Source: Dioscorea cayenensis subsp. rotundata (lineage: Eukaryota; Streptophyta; Magnoliopsida; Dioscoreales; Dioscoreaceae). Taken from it: a stretch of 64,000 bases of DNA. Shown here piece after piece: positions 21,913 through 35,345 of this stretch (position 1 is the first letter of the stretch; the number at the start of each line of letters is the position of its first letter). The notes under the pieces were generated by a model. The model was not told the DNA's origin. It saw only the letters and a program-made list of their open reading frames with translations, and did not search any database. Made by a program: the position numbers and the translations under genes. The DNA lies in contig NC_052482.1 in assembly GCF_009730915.1 (NCBI RefSeq), positions 21,623,912 through 21,687,911 on the forward strand. Reading direction: 5' to 3'.

Positions 21913-23270
21913 GGGAAAAGAGAAAAGACAACTAAAACTAGAAGAAAACTAGGCTTCCATTATTGATGAGCACTCTATTTTGGCAGTTGGCAATATAGGG
22001 GAAGATAAAGTGGTAAGGGTTAGGGCCGTTAAGTGGTAAAAAAAATGCTGGGCTCGTGTGAGGGAAGTGAAGGGGAAGTACATGTAGATCGCACGTCGTT
22101 TCACATGGTTTGTCAGGGAGGCACAGAAATTAAGTAATGAATAGTTGTGTTGAAGGGTGTGGTAGCCGTCCGTTTGTCTAAAGCTTGTCTGCTTCTACTC
22201 AAACTGGATGCCTTTTCCTTTGACCAGGAGGCGTGTATCATGTATTTCATTTTACTGATTGACTAGCTTTTATTTAGCAAATTATATTATATTATATATA
22301 CATAGCAGAAGAGGCCGGCCCAAGATGTGCATTGTTTCTCCTTTTTGCACATTTTAGTCTTCACAATTGATACCAAAATGTGAATTTATGAACTTGTTTC
22401 ACATGATTCACATGTAATGCACTCAACTTAGAAAAAACAAGAGTCCACATCTAAGCAAATTTTTATTCTGATTATCTTTCTTTTTGGCAAATATTCTGAT
22501 CTATTATCTTTCACATAGAGAAGATTTGACTTGATGTGTTGTAGTTGGTTCTCCCACTTCTTGTGTGTCTGGAATTTTGTTTTGTTTCTAGTTTGTGTTT
22601 GGTGCTCTCCTTTTTCATAAATGTGGGTTATTCACTTTTTATTAAAATATTTTTTTTGACTTGATAACTCATGGAGTGTTTTTTTAATAATATTTTTTAA
22701 TTATAAATAAATTACTTACATTAAAACAAAAAGAAAGTGAATATAAAGAATCTGTTACTTGTGGTTTATCTTAATCTAAGTGGTTTATCCATTTTTTTAA
22801 AAAAAATAAATAAATAAAGAACTGTAGAAGATAGCAAATCACCACTAGCAACGGGACAATATAAGAAGGAAAAAAATAATAAATAAGGGCATGAGTAAAG
22901 AAGGGTGAGTGCTTGAGAGGAAGAAGTGGGAACTATTTAAGGATCTCTTAGCAAATGTTAGTTGGTGCCTACGCTTGTACTTGTGATCGGGTTAGCTAGG
23001 TTAGAGGTCATTTGGTCATGAGATATAGAAGTTCAGGTTTCGTTTGTAGAGTTAGTCATTTCCTCCAGCTTTTGTCTTCTTTGATTTAGAGTTGTAGATA
23101 TCCACAAAATAAATAAATGATAAATCTTAGGAAATAGAAAAGTAGGTGGTAGGAATTTGGAGTTGAAGATGTGCCAGTGTGTTTGTTCCCAACCAAATGC
23201 TCCATAAGATGGCCCTAGAAAGTAGATCCCAAGTTTTGTTTGGATTAAGGATGTTAATCCTAGTGGTGTT
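21277..23270. other. AHL upstream region with AT microsatellite and a LINE-type 3' tail
   Basis: A pyrimidine-rich leader lies near 21280-21360 (minus strand), and an AT repeat at 21882-21908. GGAAGATAA-containing near-duplicates recur at 21748, 21840 and 22000, each following GGCA and ATATGG/ATAGGG words, which suggests a short diverged local duplication. GTTTTGTTTCTAGT followed by GTGGGTTATTCACTTTTTATT at about 22575-22645, and GTGGTTTATCCATTTTTTTA at about 22779-22798, resemble LINE 3' tails seen elsewhere in the window. No gene is recognised. Confidence 0.45.
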
Positions 23271-23276
23271 TCATTT

Positions 23277-24910
23277 TTGTTTGACCCTTGGATGTTTGAA
23301 ATCCTGTTAGCTTTTAAACCAACCTATCTCAATATGGATTTAAATTTTGAGAGTTTTTCTGTTGATAATTTTGTGGTGGATATTCACTGGAACTTGGCTG
23401 CATTTACGGAGGGTTTTTGGAGAGCAGGTCAATTCCGAGGCATTTCAGAATTGGAACTATATGTGCTAATGATTCCTTGCATTGAGTTTGGTTCCCCAAG
23501 GCCTCTCACTGTCGTAGTCTTTCCAGTAAAGTCTATGACCAGCTCATCAGTTGTTCTGGGGATGGGGATCATTGGATAGGATGGAAATTGTTGTGGTCTC
23601 TTAATATTGTTCCTCGTGCTAAAGCATTTTACTTGGTTGTTGTTTAAGGGCAAAGTTAAGACTTCTGATTTTCTTCATGCCTTAAACATTGGTCCCTCAT
23701 GAGCTTTGTATTTTTTGTGGACTTGTTCCTGAAACTACTGAGCACCGTTTTACATTAGTGTCCTAAAGCGCAGGCCATTTGGATCGATGTAGGTAATTTG
23801 GTTGGGAAAAGTATTATTTTTCCAAAGATGGTTTTGCTTCAGGGAATTGGCTTGTTGTTGCTAACGGGGGCTATTCCAAATTTGTCTAAGGCCGTTGTGG
23901 TGGTTACCGGATGGCTACTTTGGAAGGCCCGATGTAATGCTATTTTTAAGAAGGAATGCCCACAGTTTGGCCTTATTGAGCGAAGGGGTTTTTTTTGACA
24001 AGAGGAACAGACAGCCCGAGCGCCTGCTAAATCGTCAGGGCGTGCACAAGCCTCGGTGGAGCAAGTGGGGGTGGGGCCCACGCACACATGGGCGGTGGGA
24101 CCACCCGCACACAACCACCACTCACATCTTCCAGAAATATGCTCTCAGACGAGAATCGAACTCTTACCACTGGGTGAAGAGCTCTATCGGTGACCCGTAT
24201 ATGAATAGACCATTTGGTCGTGGCTTTTGCGTTGGTCCAAGAATACTCTTCTGTTAATGGGTGGTGTTTTGGGAAGAATCTGATACTCAATAATTTTTCC
24301 AATATGGATGGCCCTTTTTTATTCACTAGCATCCTTTTGTTCCAGGGATTTGGAGTTGGGGGTGCCGGTTTCTTTCTTGTTAATTTATGATTATGTGGTT
24401 TTCATGGCAGGGTGTTGTCCGATTATGATTAATTCAGAAATTGATGTAGAGATCAAGGTGTTGTCGTTGGCTTTACAGGTCGCTGGTTTGCATGGATTCA
24501 TTTCAGACACATTTTCTTGAATTGCTTTGCATTTACATTCTCCTCTGATGTCGGATGGAGTGGTGGAGGATTGGAGAGCAGCTGTTGTCTTCTCCGGCCT
24601 ATAAGAGTCAGCTTTCAGTGATTTCGGGTTCTCCTCCGCTTCACGTCATCCCCAAAGTTTGGAATCTGTGTGTGGCTCGTCTGGCTAGTCACAGTGTCTC
24701 TCTTCATTCTCCGTCTCTGTTTTTTCAGGGTAGAGACCTTTCTAGGTGGCTTATGAAAATGTTTCATGCTAATGATTTTAGAATGCTCTAGGTTTTTCTG
24801 GTTTTGGCTGTTTGATTTGTTGTATGTTTTTTATGCTCATTTGCTCTTGGCAGTATGTTCTTTTGGACTCTGTATTCTTCTTTTTTATTTTAATAAATTA
24901 GCTTTTTCCC
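23277..24910 (+). mobile_element. LINE remnant (RT C-terminus, zf-RVT, RNase H-like tail and 3' end)
   Basis: The conceptual product reads DQLISCSGDGDHWIGW, then a typical WKLLWSLNIVPRAKAFYWLL stretch, then LCIFCGLVPETTEHRFTL. That is the zf-RVT module that follows LINE reverse transcriptase. Past the SINE at about 23990-24200 the RNase H-like tail resumes (NGWCFGKNL, FLFTSILLFQGFGVGGAGFF). Several stops and frame changes interrupt it, including stops around 23760-23800 and after 24385, so the copy is old. The TTTTGTT-rich 3' UTR ends near ATTTTAATAAATTAGC (about 24889). Confidence 0.75.
23990..24200 (-). mobile_element. SINE inserted into the LINE remnant
   Basis: On the minus strand, GGTAAGAGTTCGATTCTCG (about 24145-24163) is a good polymerase III B box. 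ACCGATAGAGCTCTTCACC upstream is an A-box candidate. The GC-rich body ends in a run of eight A residues (T run at 23990-23997). The host LINE reading (CPQFGLIE before, NGWCFGKN after) is split by it, so the SINE is the younger element. The 5' edge is uncertain by some 40 bp. Confidence 0.65.
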
Positions 24911-24919
24911 TCAAAAATC

Positions 24920-25640
24920 CCAAGTTACCTTGGTTGGGCCTTTGACTTAAGAGAGCCAGAATCCACACATATCTAGCAAGGAAGTAAGGGCCTAAAAATT
25001 GGCCAAAGTATGACTAGATATGCAACATACGGGCAATCAATATAGAAGTGGTCAGTTGCTTCAATTGAAGCTATACAAAGCACATAGGCGGGCACGCATT
25101 AGGAGTTTGTTGTATTTTCTTTTAGCAAGGTTGTCGAGGGTGAGGATTTTATTGCTTTAGGCAAGCCAATTTTCCTAAGATTGAGTCCTTTCCAAATGAT
25201 AGGGGTCACTTAGCAACGATGGTCACTATCATTGAGGAATCTGTAATAAGCCTTGACTGGGAACCAAACACATGGAGTGAGGTTCCGTCTCTTGAGGTCA
25301 TTGGAAGCTTAAGTGTTCCTTGGGAACCTAGTGATATTGTCTGCAAAAATGAAATCAAAGTCTCGTAGCTCATCTAGGTATAAGGGGGCTAGTGCGTGTA
25401 CCAAATGGTTGATTAGTTAGTACAAATGTGTGCTGCCATTAGAACCTGGGTGCTCTGTCACTAATCCATCTATTAAACTAGAACCATTGAACTATTAAGA
25501 GGGTATGTGGATGTATTATCTTCAATGCTGTGAAAGAGGCATATTTTGAAAGTCAAAAGGTAGTTAAGGATGCCTTTCTAGGAAAAAAATAGTTTTAGAG
25601 GGTGGATTGAGAAATAGGTTCCATGGTGGGGCACGTTGGA
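24920..25640 (-). mobile_element. Second LINE remnant, opposite strand (zf-RVT region)
   Basis: The minus strand around 25110-25010 reads ALCALYSFN-like and, in an adjoining frame, VLCIASIEATDHFYIDCPY. The latter is the Cys-Cys-His-Cys spacing of zf-RVT. Flanking text (LDNLAKRKYNKLL upstream) also fits the LINE linker. Frame changes and stops are frequent. It lies tail-to-tail with the plus-strand LINE remnant ending near 24910. Confidence 0.55.
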
Positions 25641-26180
25641 AATATATAGTTAAATATATATTGACATAAATTCTGATTCGCAAGGAATTTCTTTGATATA
25701 ATTTAAATAATTAAGAAGAAATTTGAACTTCGTCCATAATTCATTTATTTGTGTTAGAGGTTTTTAATGACTATTGCCCATTATTAAATCAATTCTAAGA
25801 TCCAAAGAAATTAAAGGTTAAAGAGCTAAAAAGAAAAGTTTAACAACAGTATCATATACTATTCTTTTCTAATTTTTTTTTTAAAAAAACAATTGATTTA
25901 GAAAGTACATGGGTAGCTGGTCTTCATGATTAATTTTTTTTTTAAACCTACTTCAAATTACGAATGAATACTCGATCATTGATTAAGGAAATGATAAAAT
26001 AGTAACTTTTGCTACTTGCAACGTCATTATCAAAGAGTTTTGTTAGCTTTACAAAACATGGACTTTCATTGTTAAAAGGTAGCCAAAAATGTCAAATGAT
26101 GCAAAAGGAAAGAAAAAAAGAAGATAATGTGTATCTAAATTTCCATTGCTGTCATTTTTGAGATGGAAGAGAGGTTTGTT
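25641..26180. other. AT-rich flank of the SDR array
   Basis: From about 26020 onward this sequence is clearly similar to the flank of SDR copy 2 (from about 29830): shared words include AGCCAAAAATGTCA and TCTAAATTTCC. It marks the left part of the duplicated unit. Nothing else is identified. Confidence 0.5.
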
Positions 26181-26183
26181 TGC

Positions 26184-26199
26184 ATGTCATGGATGACAT
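26184..26199. promoter_or_regulatory. Palindromic promoter element of SDR copy 1
   Basis: ATGTCAT-GG-ATGACAT has 7-bp arms that are perfect reverse complements. It lies 147 bp before the ATG and 95 bp before the TATA box. The same element recurs before every other full SDR copy. TGAC/GTCA cores are typical of bZIP, WRKY and TALE sites; the actual binder is unknown. Confidence 0.6.
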
Positions 26200-26293
26200 C
26201 TTTATTCAGCCATCGAAAAACTCAAACCGCACTTTCCAACCTTTATCCCTTGCTCTCTAAGTGTGTGGTTGTTTTAGTACTCTTCAGGTCTAC

Positions 26294-26300
26294 TATATAA
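26294..26300 (+). promoter_or_regulatory. TATA box of SDR copy 1
   Basis: TATATAA lies 46 bp before the ATG, in a block conserved across copies (TATATAAxxAGGAGATACAAGTAGG). Confidence 0.65.
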
Positions 26301-26345
26301 GGAGGAGATACAAGTAGGGGATCAAAGAGACATCCAACCCTTGAG

Positions 26346-27564
<1,219 letters not shown>

Positions 27565-28008
27565 AACATTGGACAGCAACTTTGATATTGAAGAGCAGAG
27601 ATCTTTCTATATTCAGAACGTGAAGGAAACAACAACCTACTATTTTTATTATCCGCTATATAAGGGATATTCTTCTTCTTGTTTCTAAAAGAAAGTGGAA
27701 TCCCATGTTCTCTCTGTCATTCTAATTTGAGATTATATGGAATGTCATCAACTCTGTGTCATTACTCCGCAATGATGGTTGTTAGCATCATTTGACTAGT
27801 GACAAAGCAAATTGAAAAATAAATAGTACCATACCAATGACTAGTGCCATATATAAATAGTAATATTGTACATATAAGCTGTTAATAATCTTCCCATTAC
27901 GAAGCGTACTTCTACTCTTTGGAGAGGCGTGTCCCGAATTATTTCACATGCCAAGATTGTCTTTCAATCTTTATCATTCGCATCATTTGACTTCATCTCT
28001 TTAATGAC
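27565..28008. other. 3' flank of SDR copy 1 (part of the duplicated unit)
   Basis: TTCAGAACGTGAAGGAAAC and GTGGAATCCCATGTTCTCTC are shared with the flanks of copies 3 and 5, so the duplication unit reaches at least 200 bp past the stop. The Mutator-like element inserts at its right end. Confidence 0.6.
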
Positions 28009-29285
28009 GGGTAATAATCTTGTTTGAATACTAAACTATACTCATATTTCAAAACGGATATCATATTTCAATTTGTTTTTTTTTTTGATACTACACTTTG
28101 ATTTCTATTCATCGGGAGGATACTCGCGCGTTTCGATGGGAATAAATTGACGTGGACGCCAGTGTAATAACGTGGCGAGGGTTTTGACAGGTCATCTGCT
28201 GACATGGACCTCCAGTTGCTATTTTTTAATACATGTCACCAAAGAAAAGCCATATCATTTAAAGAAATGGGGCTACATCATCATCACCCCTCTTCCTCTT
28301 ATCCCCAGTCCCTCTTCGCCCGAGTACTTCTTCATCTTCTTCGCTCTCTTCGTCTTCTCCTTCTTCTCCAGTAAGTTAAAGAGGACAGTAAGTGAGAGGT
28401 GCTGCGCATTCACTAAAGGTAAGCATTTACTAGGGTATAACCATCCGGGAGTCTGGAATAAGGGATCAAGAGTCGTTCTAGGTTTGAACACTGAAGTCTT
28501 CAATTAGGATTTTTCCCATCATTTTCCCGGTGTTTTCTTGAGAAATGTGGGAATTTTTAGTAAATTTCAAGGATTTCATGCTGTTCGTTGCCTAAAATTG
28601 CCTCAAAGTGTGTTTGGAATGCGGGAAAACATAAAGGAAGGCTAAGAAATTGATTTTTTTAAGAAAATGGATGTCATTTGATTTTCTTCAATCCAAACTA
28701 CTTGTTTGCCTTTTTTTGTTTCGTTGTTTATTGGATTTCATCTATTTTGGTGATTTTTTTTTCTTGATTTTTTGTTGAATTAAGAGTTTCCCATTGATTT
28801 TTTGTTAATGTATTTCTAATTTAATGGCAAACACCTGGTTCGAGGGAAAAAATGAAGAAGCATGGGACAAGAAGAAGAAGAAGAAGAAGAAGAGCAGCAC
28901 AAGAAGAAGAAGAAGAAGAAGAAGAAGAAGCAACAATAGCAGAAGAAGAAGATGAAGAAGACGAAGAAGAGGAATGAGTTCTCGGGAGAAGAGGGATGAA
29001 GAAGATGGTGATGATGTGGCCCCATTTTTTTAAATGACATGGTTATCTTTGGTGACATGTATTGAAAAATAATAACTGAAAGGTCCACGTCAGCAGATGA
29101 CTTGTCAAAACCCTCGCCACGTCGTTACTCCGGCGCCCACGTCAACTTATTCCCATCGAAAATGCTCGGGTATCCTCCCGCTGAACAAAAATCAAAGTAT
29201 AGTATCCGGGAAAAAAAACAAATTGAAATGTGGTATCCATTTTGAAATATGGGTATAGTTTAGTACCCAAACAAGATTATTACCC
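28009..29285. mobile_element. Mutator-like foldback element with about 360-bp terminal inverted repeats (1,277 bp)
   Basis: The left end GGGTAATAATCTTGTTTG is mirrored by CAAACAAGATTATTACCC on the right. Similarity between the arms continues inward for some 360 bp (about 28009-28370 and 28920-29285) through shared blocks such as the GTGGCGAGGGTTTTGAC box, TTGGTGACATGTATT-like text and CT/GAA-rich DNA. TCTTTAATGAC before (27998-28008) and TCTTTTAATGAC after (29286-29297) form an 11/12-bp near-perfect target duplication. Long inverted ends and a duplication of about 9-11 bp fit non-autonomous MULEs. The centre (28380-28850) has no recognised coding content. A GAA microsatellite occupies the right arm at about 28871-28930. 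Confidence 0.85.
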
Positions 29286-30000
29286 TCTTTTAATGACTAT
29301 GTCTAGACTGGAAAGAGAGCATTCAACACTTTGCCTTGCCACATCTCAGAATGACTCGTACCATCAACAAATTCCATTGAAAATTTTGAATTCTACATTA
29401 TAGTCATTGTTAATAAAAATGAGGAGCCTGTTGCCGTGCTTGTGTTCGTGTTCCTTAATGTTGGCATGCCAATAGCCATTTAACAAGAATATTTAATTAT
29501 AAAAAAATACAGCAAAACTTAAGATAAATCTTAAACTTTGATACCACTTGCTAGGGAAATTGAGTAATTCCCCTTTACAAAGCAAGTTGAAAAATAAATA
29601 GTATTCTTTTGCGGTGTTCTTTTGTTTGTAAACATCAACTTCTATTGGGCTCCTTAGTTTTCTCCTCTCTCCACCTTATTGTGGTTATGCCCGATTTCTT
29701 TACTGTTGTACTTTTATTTATCTTTAATACATGTAGTTTATCTTTTGTTAAGTAACCAAAGTCATGGGCTTTATGCTTAATCCTTGATCAAGGGAGAGAT
29801 AAAAGGCTAACTCTGCGGCTCAAAAACAGTCATTATCAAAGAGTTCTATTAGCTTGGCAAAACATGCACTTTTCTGGGATTTTGGTAATATCTGTCAAAA
29901 GTTAGCCAAAAATGTCATCAAATGCTGCGAAAGGGAAGACAAAAGAAGATAAAATGTATCTAAATTTCCTTTGCTGTCATTTTTGCGATGGAAGAGAGGT
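29286..30000. other. Spacer between the Mutator-like element and SDR copy 2
   Basis: The left part is unique AT-rich DNA. From about 29830 it matches the copy 1 upstream flank, showing the start of a duplicated unit. Confidence 0.5.
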
Positions 30001-30008
30001 ATGTTCGC

Positions 30009-30024
30009 ATGTCATGGATGACGT
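30009..30024. promoter_or_regulatory. Palindromic promoter element of SDR copy 2
   Basis: ATGTCAT-GG-ATGACGT has one mismatch in the second arm relative to copy 1. It lies 148 bp before the ATG. Confidence 0.55.
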
Positions 30025-30119
30025 CCTTTATTCAGCCACCGTAGAAGTTCAAGCGCACTTTCCAATCCAATTTTAATTCCTTGTTCTAAGGGTGTGGTTT
30101 TTATGGTAATATGCAGTCC

Positions 30120-30126
30120 TATATAA
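30120..30126 (+). promoter_or_regulatory. TATA box of SDR copy 2
   Basis: TATATAA lies 46 bp before the ATG, in the same conserved block as in copy 1. Confidence 0.6.
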
Positions 30127-30171
30127 GTAGGAGATATAAATAGGAAATTAAAGAGACATCCATCCATTGAG

Positions 30172-31366
<1,195 letters not shown>

Positions 31367-31700
31367 AACATTTGACAACAACTTCAATATTGAAGATCAT
31401 AGACCTTTCTTTATTCAGAACGTGAAGAAAACAACATCCTCTATATTCTTATACTATTCTCATATCGTATGTACATCCCAAGATTCATGATCTTGCTTTT
31501 GATCATCGTTTATATTCATATAAAAAAACGCTTGTCGTCTATTATTCAAGGAAACAAAAAAACCTACTATCTGAATAATGTGGATAAACACATGTCTTTT
31601 GTTTTTTGTTTTTTGTTTTTTTGGTTTTGGTTTGCTACTATTTTCAGTAATAAGGAATATTCTTCTTGTTTATACAATATTCTTCTTCTTTGTATTATAA
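31367..31700. other. 3' flank of SDR copy 2
   Basis: Shares TTCAGAACGTGAAG and ATTCTTCTTGTTTATAC with the other copies. It contains a GTTTTTT-rich run near 31598-31625. Confidence 0.5.
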
Positions 31701-32190
31701 TCTAATTAGGTCTGAAACTTGCATAAGTTCCCAAGGCCTTTGCCCAACATTATAAACTGCTGCAATTGCTTGAGATTTCCAAAATTCTCTGGTAACTTTC
31801 CATGCATCGTATTTTTGGATAAATCTAGAAATAGAAGGTGAACAAGATTCCCTATAGTTTCAGGTAATTTTGCCACTGAGATTGTTATCTTCAAACGCAC
31901 TGAAGTAATGCAAAAGTGTGAGATTGCCAAAGGATTCGGGAAATACTCCACTGATCATATTCCTTGACAAATCGAAGTATTGGAAGTTTCTTAAATCCCC
32001 AATGCTTGCAAGCATCAATCTCTGAACTTGGTTCCTGGACAAATCAAAGTACTAAATTTGTAAGATTGCTCAGAGATTCAGGAATGCTTCCATTGAATTT
32101 ATTTCCTATCAAATCAAGTTTCTCCAAGCTACTAAGATTTCCCAAGGACTCTGGAATCACTTGTAAGAAATGCTTCATCTGTATATATGA
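31700..32190 (-). pseudogene. Leucine-rich-repeat receptor fragment
   Basis: The minus strand carries plant-type 24-residue LRRs: [16 protein letters not shown]-like text near 32150-32090, FQYFDLSRNMISGVFPESFGNL at about 31985-31920, and LPETIGNLVHLLFLDLSKNTM with LPENFGNLKQLQQF at about 31865-31755. The repeat phase is kept, but the reading changes frame more than once and there is no signal peptide, membrane helix or kinase. It is a relic of an LRR-RLP or LRR-RLK. The family is certain; the exact parent is not. Confidence 0.75.
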
Positions 32191-32231
32191 TTTAATAATT
32201 AAATGAAAGAACATGTTAACTGAAAAGATAT

Positions 32232-32448
32232 GTTTTTGCTGAGTTTAGAGCTTGCGAGGATGACATAGCGGAGTAATTGCAGTTGTTGCTCCTCGCTCTT
32301 GGGGCCAGGAGTGGCGTTTCTTTATCTTTTCTATTTTTGTTGTTTTGTTTGCCTTATGGCTTTTTGTATCTTTCACTGTTAGTGGATGTTATCTTCCCTT
32401 TCAGTTTAATGAAACGTGGGTTATCCATTTTTTTTAAAAAAAAGATAT
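32232..32448 (+). mobile_element. 5'-truncated LINE 3' tail with target duplication
   Basis: AAAAGATAT occurs directly before (32223-32231) and at the end (32440-32448) of a segment that finishes GTGGGTTATCCATTTTTTTT plus A residues. This is the same 3' end seen in the small insertions of SDR copy 5. Confidence 0.65.
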
Positions 32449-33540
32449 ATTTTTCAGTGTGTATCAGTTAACATATAACCGCTTGATGGGAGTAGTTATA
32501 TATATGAATTTAAAATTGAGAAAGCCATACATGGTCTCTGCCTATAAGATTATGTTCTAAGTTTTCCATCAAATAGAGAGCATCATAAAACATAAAGGAT
32601 AAGAGATAGAAAGGAGTTTAGTTTTTTTGTTTTTTTTGTTTTTGTTTTTGTTTTTGTTTTGTTTTTTGTTTTTTTTTGTTTTTTGACAAAGCCATAGGCC
32701 CATAACACAAGCTACCCTTTTATCTTTTGCCCTTTTTTTATTGTAAGCATGGCCTAATCAAGTCATTAGCTCAATAACAAGATAATCCAAAATGAATAAC
32801 AACAAATGAACAAGTGACTACATGGATCACTAATCAACAGTCCAATATTAGTCCATTGAACACCAGTGATAAGAAGCCAAGAACACATAAATCGTTCATA
32901 AAACCTAAACAAAGACGCTTGTATCAATCGTTAAACGATCAAATCACAGTCCAAGGACTCAAAGTCACATGATCGTTCCTCAAACTCTTGTATAACAATC
33001 AACCATGCATAATTCCATCAAAACAAACTTAATAATGACCAAAATAAAAGTTAAAAGGATCAAGAATAATCATTAGAGAGCAGCATTCACATCTGATACA
33101 AGCCAAATGACTCTAATCGCTAAATCAAAACACAGATAATAATACAAAGGATCAAAATGCCAACAAAATCGAGAATACCAAACAAGGGATTGTCTAGAGG
33201 CCAACGGAGCTAACCCATGGATCTCTCCGCAAAACCCCAACGTAGGAGCAAGAGATCGGTTGCCGAAGAGCATGAGAGTGGGGATCATAAGCTGGGATGA
33301 CGAGCGATGGAGAAGAAACCCTAATTAAGTGATAGGGAGCCTGGTTTGTCACGCTCGAAGGAATGGTGGGTTGGAAAAGTGGAAGTGGATCATCTGAATG
33401 CCTCATCAATGACGACCAGTGGAATGGAGATGGATCAAAACAGAGAAGGGGAAAGAGTGCATGAGTGAGTGCTGGAGAGAGTGTGTGTGTGTGAGTAGGT
33501 GCTAGAGAGAGAGAGAGAATAAGTGATTTCTTTATTTTTT
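32449..33540. other. Unassigned region with T/G homopolymer runs and an orphan leader-like segment (minus strand)
   Basis: 32620-32690 is a GTTTTT-rich low-complexity run. On the minus strand, 33540-33060 looks like an expressed-gene leader: CT repeats (33480-33530), then GGGTTTCTTCTCCATCGCTCG, then GGTTTTGCGGAGAG, with no supported open frame. It could be the 5' end of the LRR relic downstream or of an unrecognised element. GT/GA microsatellites lie at 33481-33517. Confidence 0.35.
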
Positions 33541-33731
33541 TAAATTTAAAAGTAGAGGAGTTTTGTTAAACTGACTGTATTGATTGGTATAAAAAAATAT
33601 TTACACAATTATCAAGGTGGTTTTTTAAAAACCCTCTAAATATGTGCTTCTAAATATTAAAAATGGTGTAGTGTACCCAACTGCAAACTTTGGCGCTTTA
33701 AGAGGTAAAACCTATTTTACATACTAGCTAT

Positions 33732-34077
33732 TTAAAACTCTCCCAAGTTCGTCCATGCATCGGCCAGCACCATCTTCAGTTGTTCAAGAGGGAGCGCTTT
33801 AATGAGGAATTTCCCAAAGAGTGAGGTTTGCATGCACTCGAAAGCTAGATCTCTGAAATCATCATCTACATGCACCATGTCTCTTATTGAACTCTTCGAC
33901 TTCTCCAGCTTTTCCTTGTGATCCAAAGTGGTTGCTGCTGAATTCTTGTTGTCCTTATCTCCCGTTAACAACTTGGGCCCAAGATCTTCTCGATTGAGAA
34001 GCAGGAACAGTACATCGGCCAGTATACCTAGAAGACCCAAGCAGTCGCCCAGCCGCTACTCCACCCCCACTCGCCAT
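33732..34077 (-). mobile_element. DUF4283-like ORF1 fragment of a plant LINE
   Basis: From the ATG at 34077 one frame reads MASGGGVAAGRLLGSS and then SRRSWAQVVNGR, the SWAxVV motif that precedes DUF4283 in plant retroelement ORF1 proteins. A second frame continues with DDDFRDLAFECMQTSLFGKFLIKALPLEQLKMVL, which resembles the start of DUF4283 (LxGKFLxxxP). The switch of frame near 33960-33970 and the early end show it is a truncated relic. The domain call rests on motif recall only. Confidence 0.5.
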
Positions 34078-34189
34078 GGCAAGTGAGGAAGAAAGGAAAG
34101 TCAAACGATTGCCGGAGTTTATGGAGAAAAACGCTCAGGATTCTCTGTGGAGTCGCTCATGACAGTAGATGGGAAAGTTGGTGGAAAGT

Positions 34190-34560
34190 AATACAAGAGA
34201 ATCACTTTACCATGTTTGGTACAGTTTTTTCCTTGGAAAGTAACATTGCCATTGAAGAGTAATTCCATCAAATTGAGGGAAAGTAATTCCCTCTATATAT
34301 GGTGGAGAAGTCACATACCCATAGGAAAGGAAAGTGAAATTATTTTTTTACCAAAATGCCCTCAAACTTTTTCAAAAATACTTTCCCACTCAAATAAATA
34401 TTTAAATAAAAATTTATTAAAATAAGATATATTTAAATATTTAATCTTATAAAAATATTTCAACTAAAACAATTGATTAAGTTAATAAAGTATTTTATTA
34501 AGTTTATTTCTTTAATTGATTCCTTAAAATCATTTTATACATTTGAAAACATTAGTCAAC
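34190..34560. other. AT-rich spacer, possible MITE remnant
   Basis: GGAAAGTAA-type words repeat in both orientations (34186, 34235, 34280, TTACTTTCC-like complements near 34205 and 34378). This is reminiscent of a small inverted-repeat element, but I cannot fix ends. Confidence 0.3.
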
Positions 34561-34569
34561 CAGATTTTT

Positions 34570-34735
34570 ATTTTTTAGAGTAAACAACTAAAATGGTCCA
34601 CTATTTTTCTATGTGTTTCTATTTCCGTCACCCAGTTTATAATTTGATCCTCTACTTTTACATTTTGTTACAATTGAGTCACTCGAGCATATGCCGTTAA
34701 CGGCAATCACACGTGACCAATATGGGAGAAAGAAG
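34570..34735 (+). mobile_element. Solo end of a Mutator-like element related to the one at 62.8 kb
   Basis: The sequence follows the same plan as the 62.8-kb element: a run of short CT-rich phrases (AACTAAAATGGTCCACTA, ATTGAGTCACTC) and then the palindrome GCCGTTAACGGC at 34693-34704. No matching opposite end is found within the next 2 kb. Confidence 0.45.
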
Positions 34736-35029
34736 GGTGTACCCAATTCCTTTGGTACCTCCGATGACCAAAGCTATGGCCCCTTTAAGTGTCAAGCGTC
34801 CGTCCAAGCTGGTAACCATACTGATGCTCTTGTTCTTATAATCATCCATCTCAATCGATTGATAGATGTCTCTTTGTTTTTCTACTCATATCTTCTCCTT
34901 ATACAGGCGTAAATCTTACTAATTAAAACCACCACACACACACACACAGTGGACTGGATACAAGGGAGAAAAGTTTGAGCGGTTTGAGTTTTTCTATGGC
35001 TAAATAAAGAAGTCATCCATTACATATAA

Positions 35030-35345
35030 ACAAGCCTCTCTTTTATCTTCAAGAAGCTTGGCCATTCCCATGGCCTCATGGAGAGACGGTGGTCGCAACG
35101 CTTACAATTCCCTTTGTATGTCTTTTCGTAGGCCAGATAAGAATAGTTGAGTAGTTGAGCAGACTAGTAGAACTGAGGCCGTGTGTTCTGGTGAAGAGAC
35201 ATTTGAACTTTGAAAGATAGGATGCCACAGTTACCCGCTACTTTAGTTTGAAGAGCTGAGCTTCATGGTTGATAAAGGTCAAAGGACCAAAGCGAAGCTC
35301 GAAGTGCCGAGCGAAATTCTCCCATGATGACAACTGTTGTGCATA
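35030..35345 (-). mobile_element. Ty3/Gypsy gag fragment (fossil)
   Basis: The minus strand matches the retrotransposon gag domain of Gypsy elements (ELRFGP with LFKL, and LLEDK-like tail). Only part of gag remains, with several breaks; no LTRs were recognised nearby. It is an old, degraded fragment. Confidence 0.6.

Noticed and set aside
28816-29088. Phe/Ser-rich open frame on the minus strand
   Set aside because: It is the translation of a GAA/TTC microsatellite in the Mutator-like arm.
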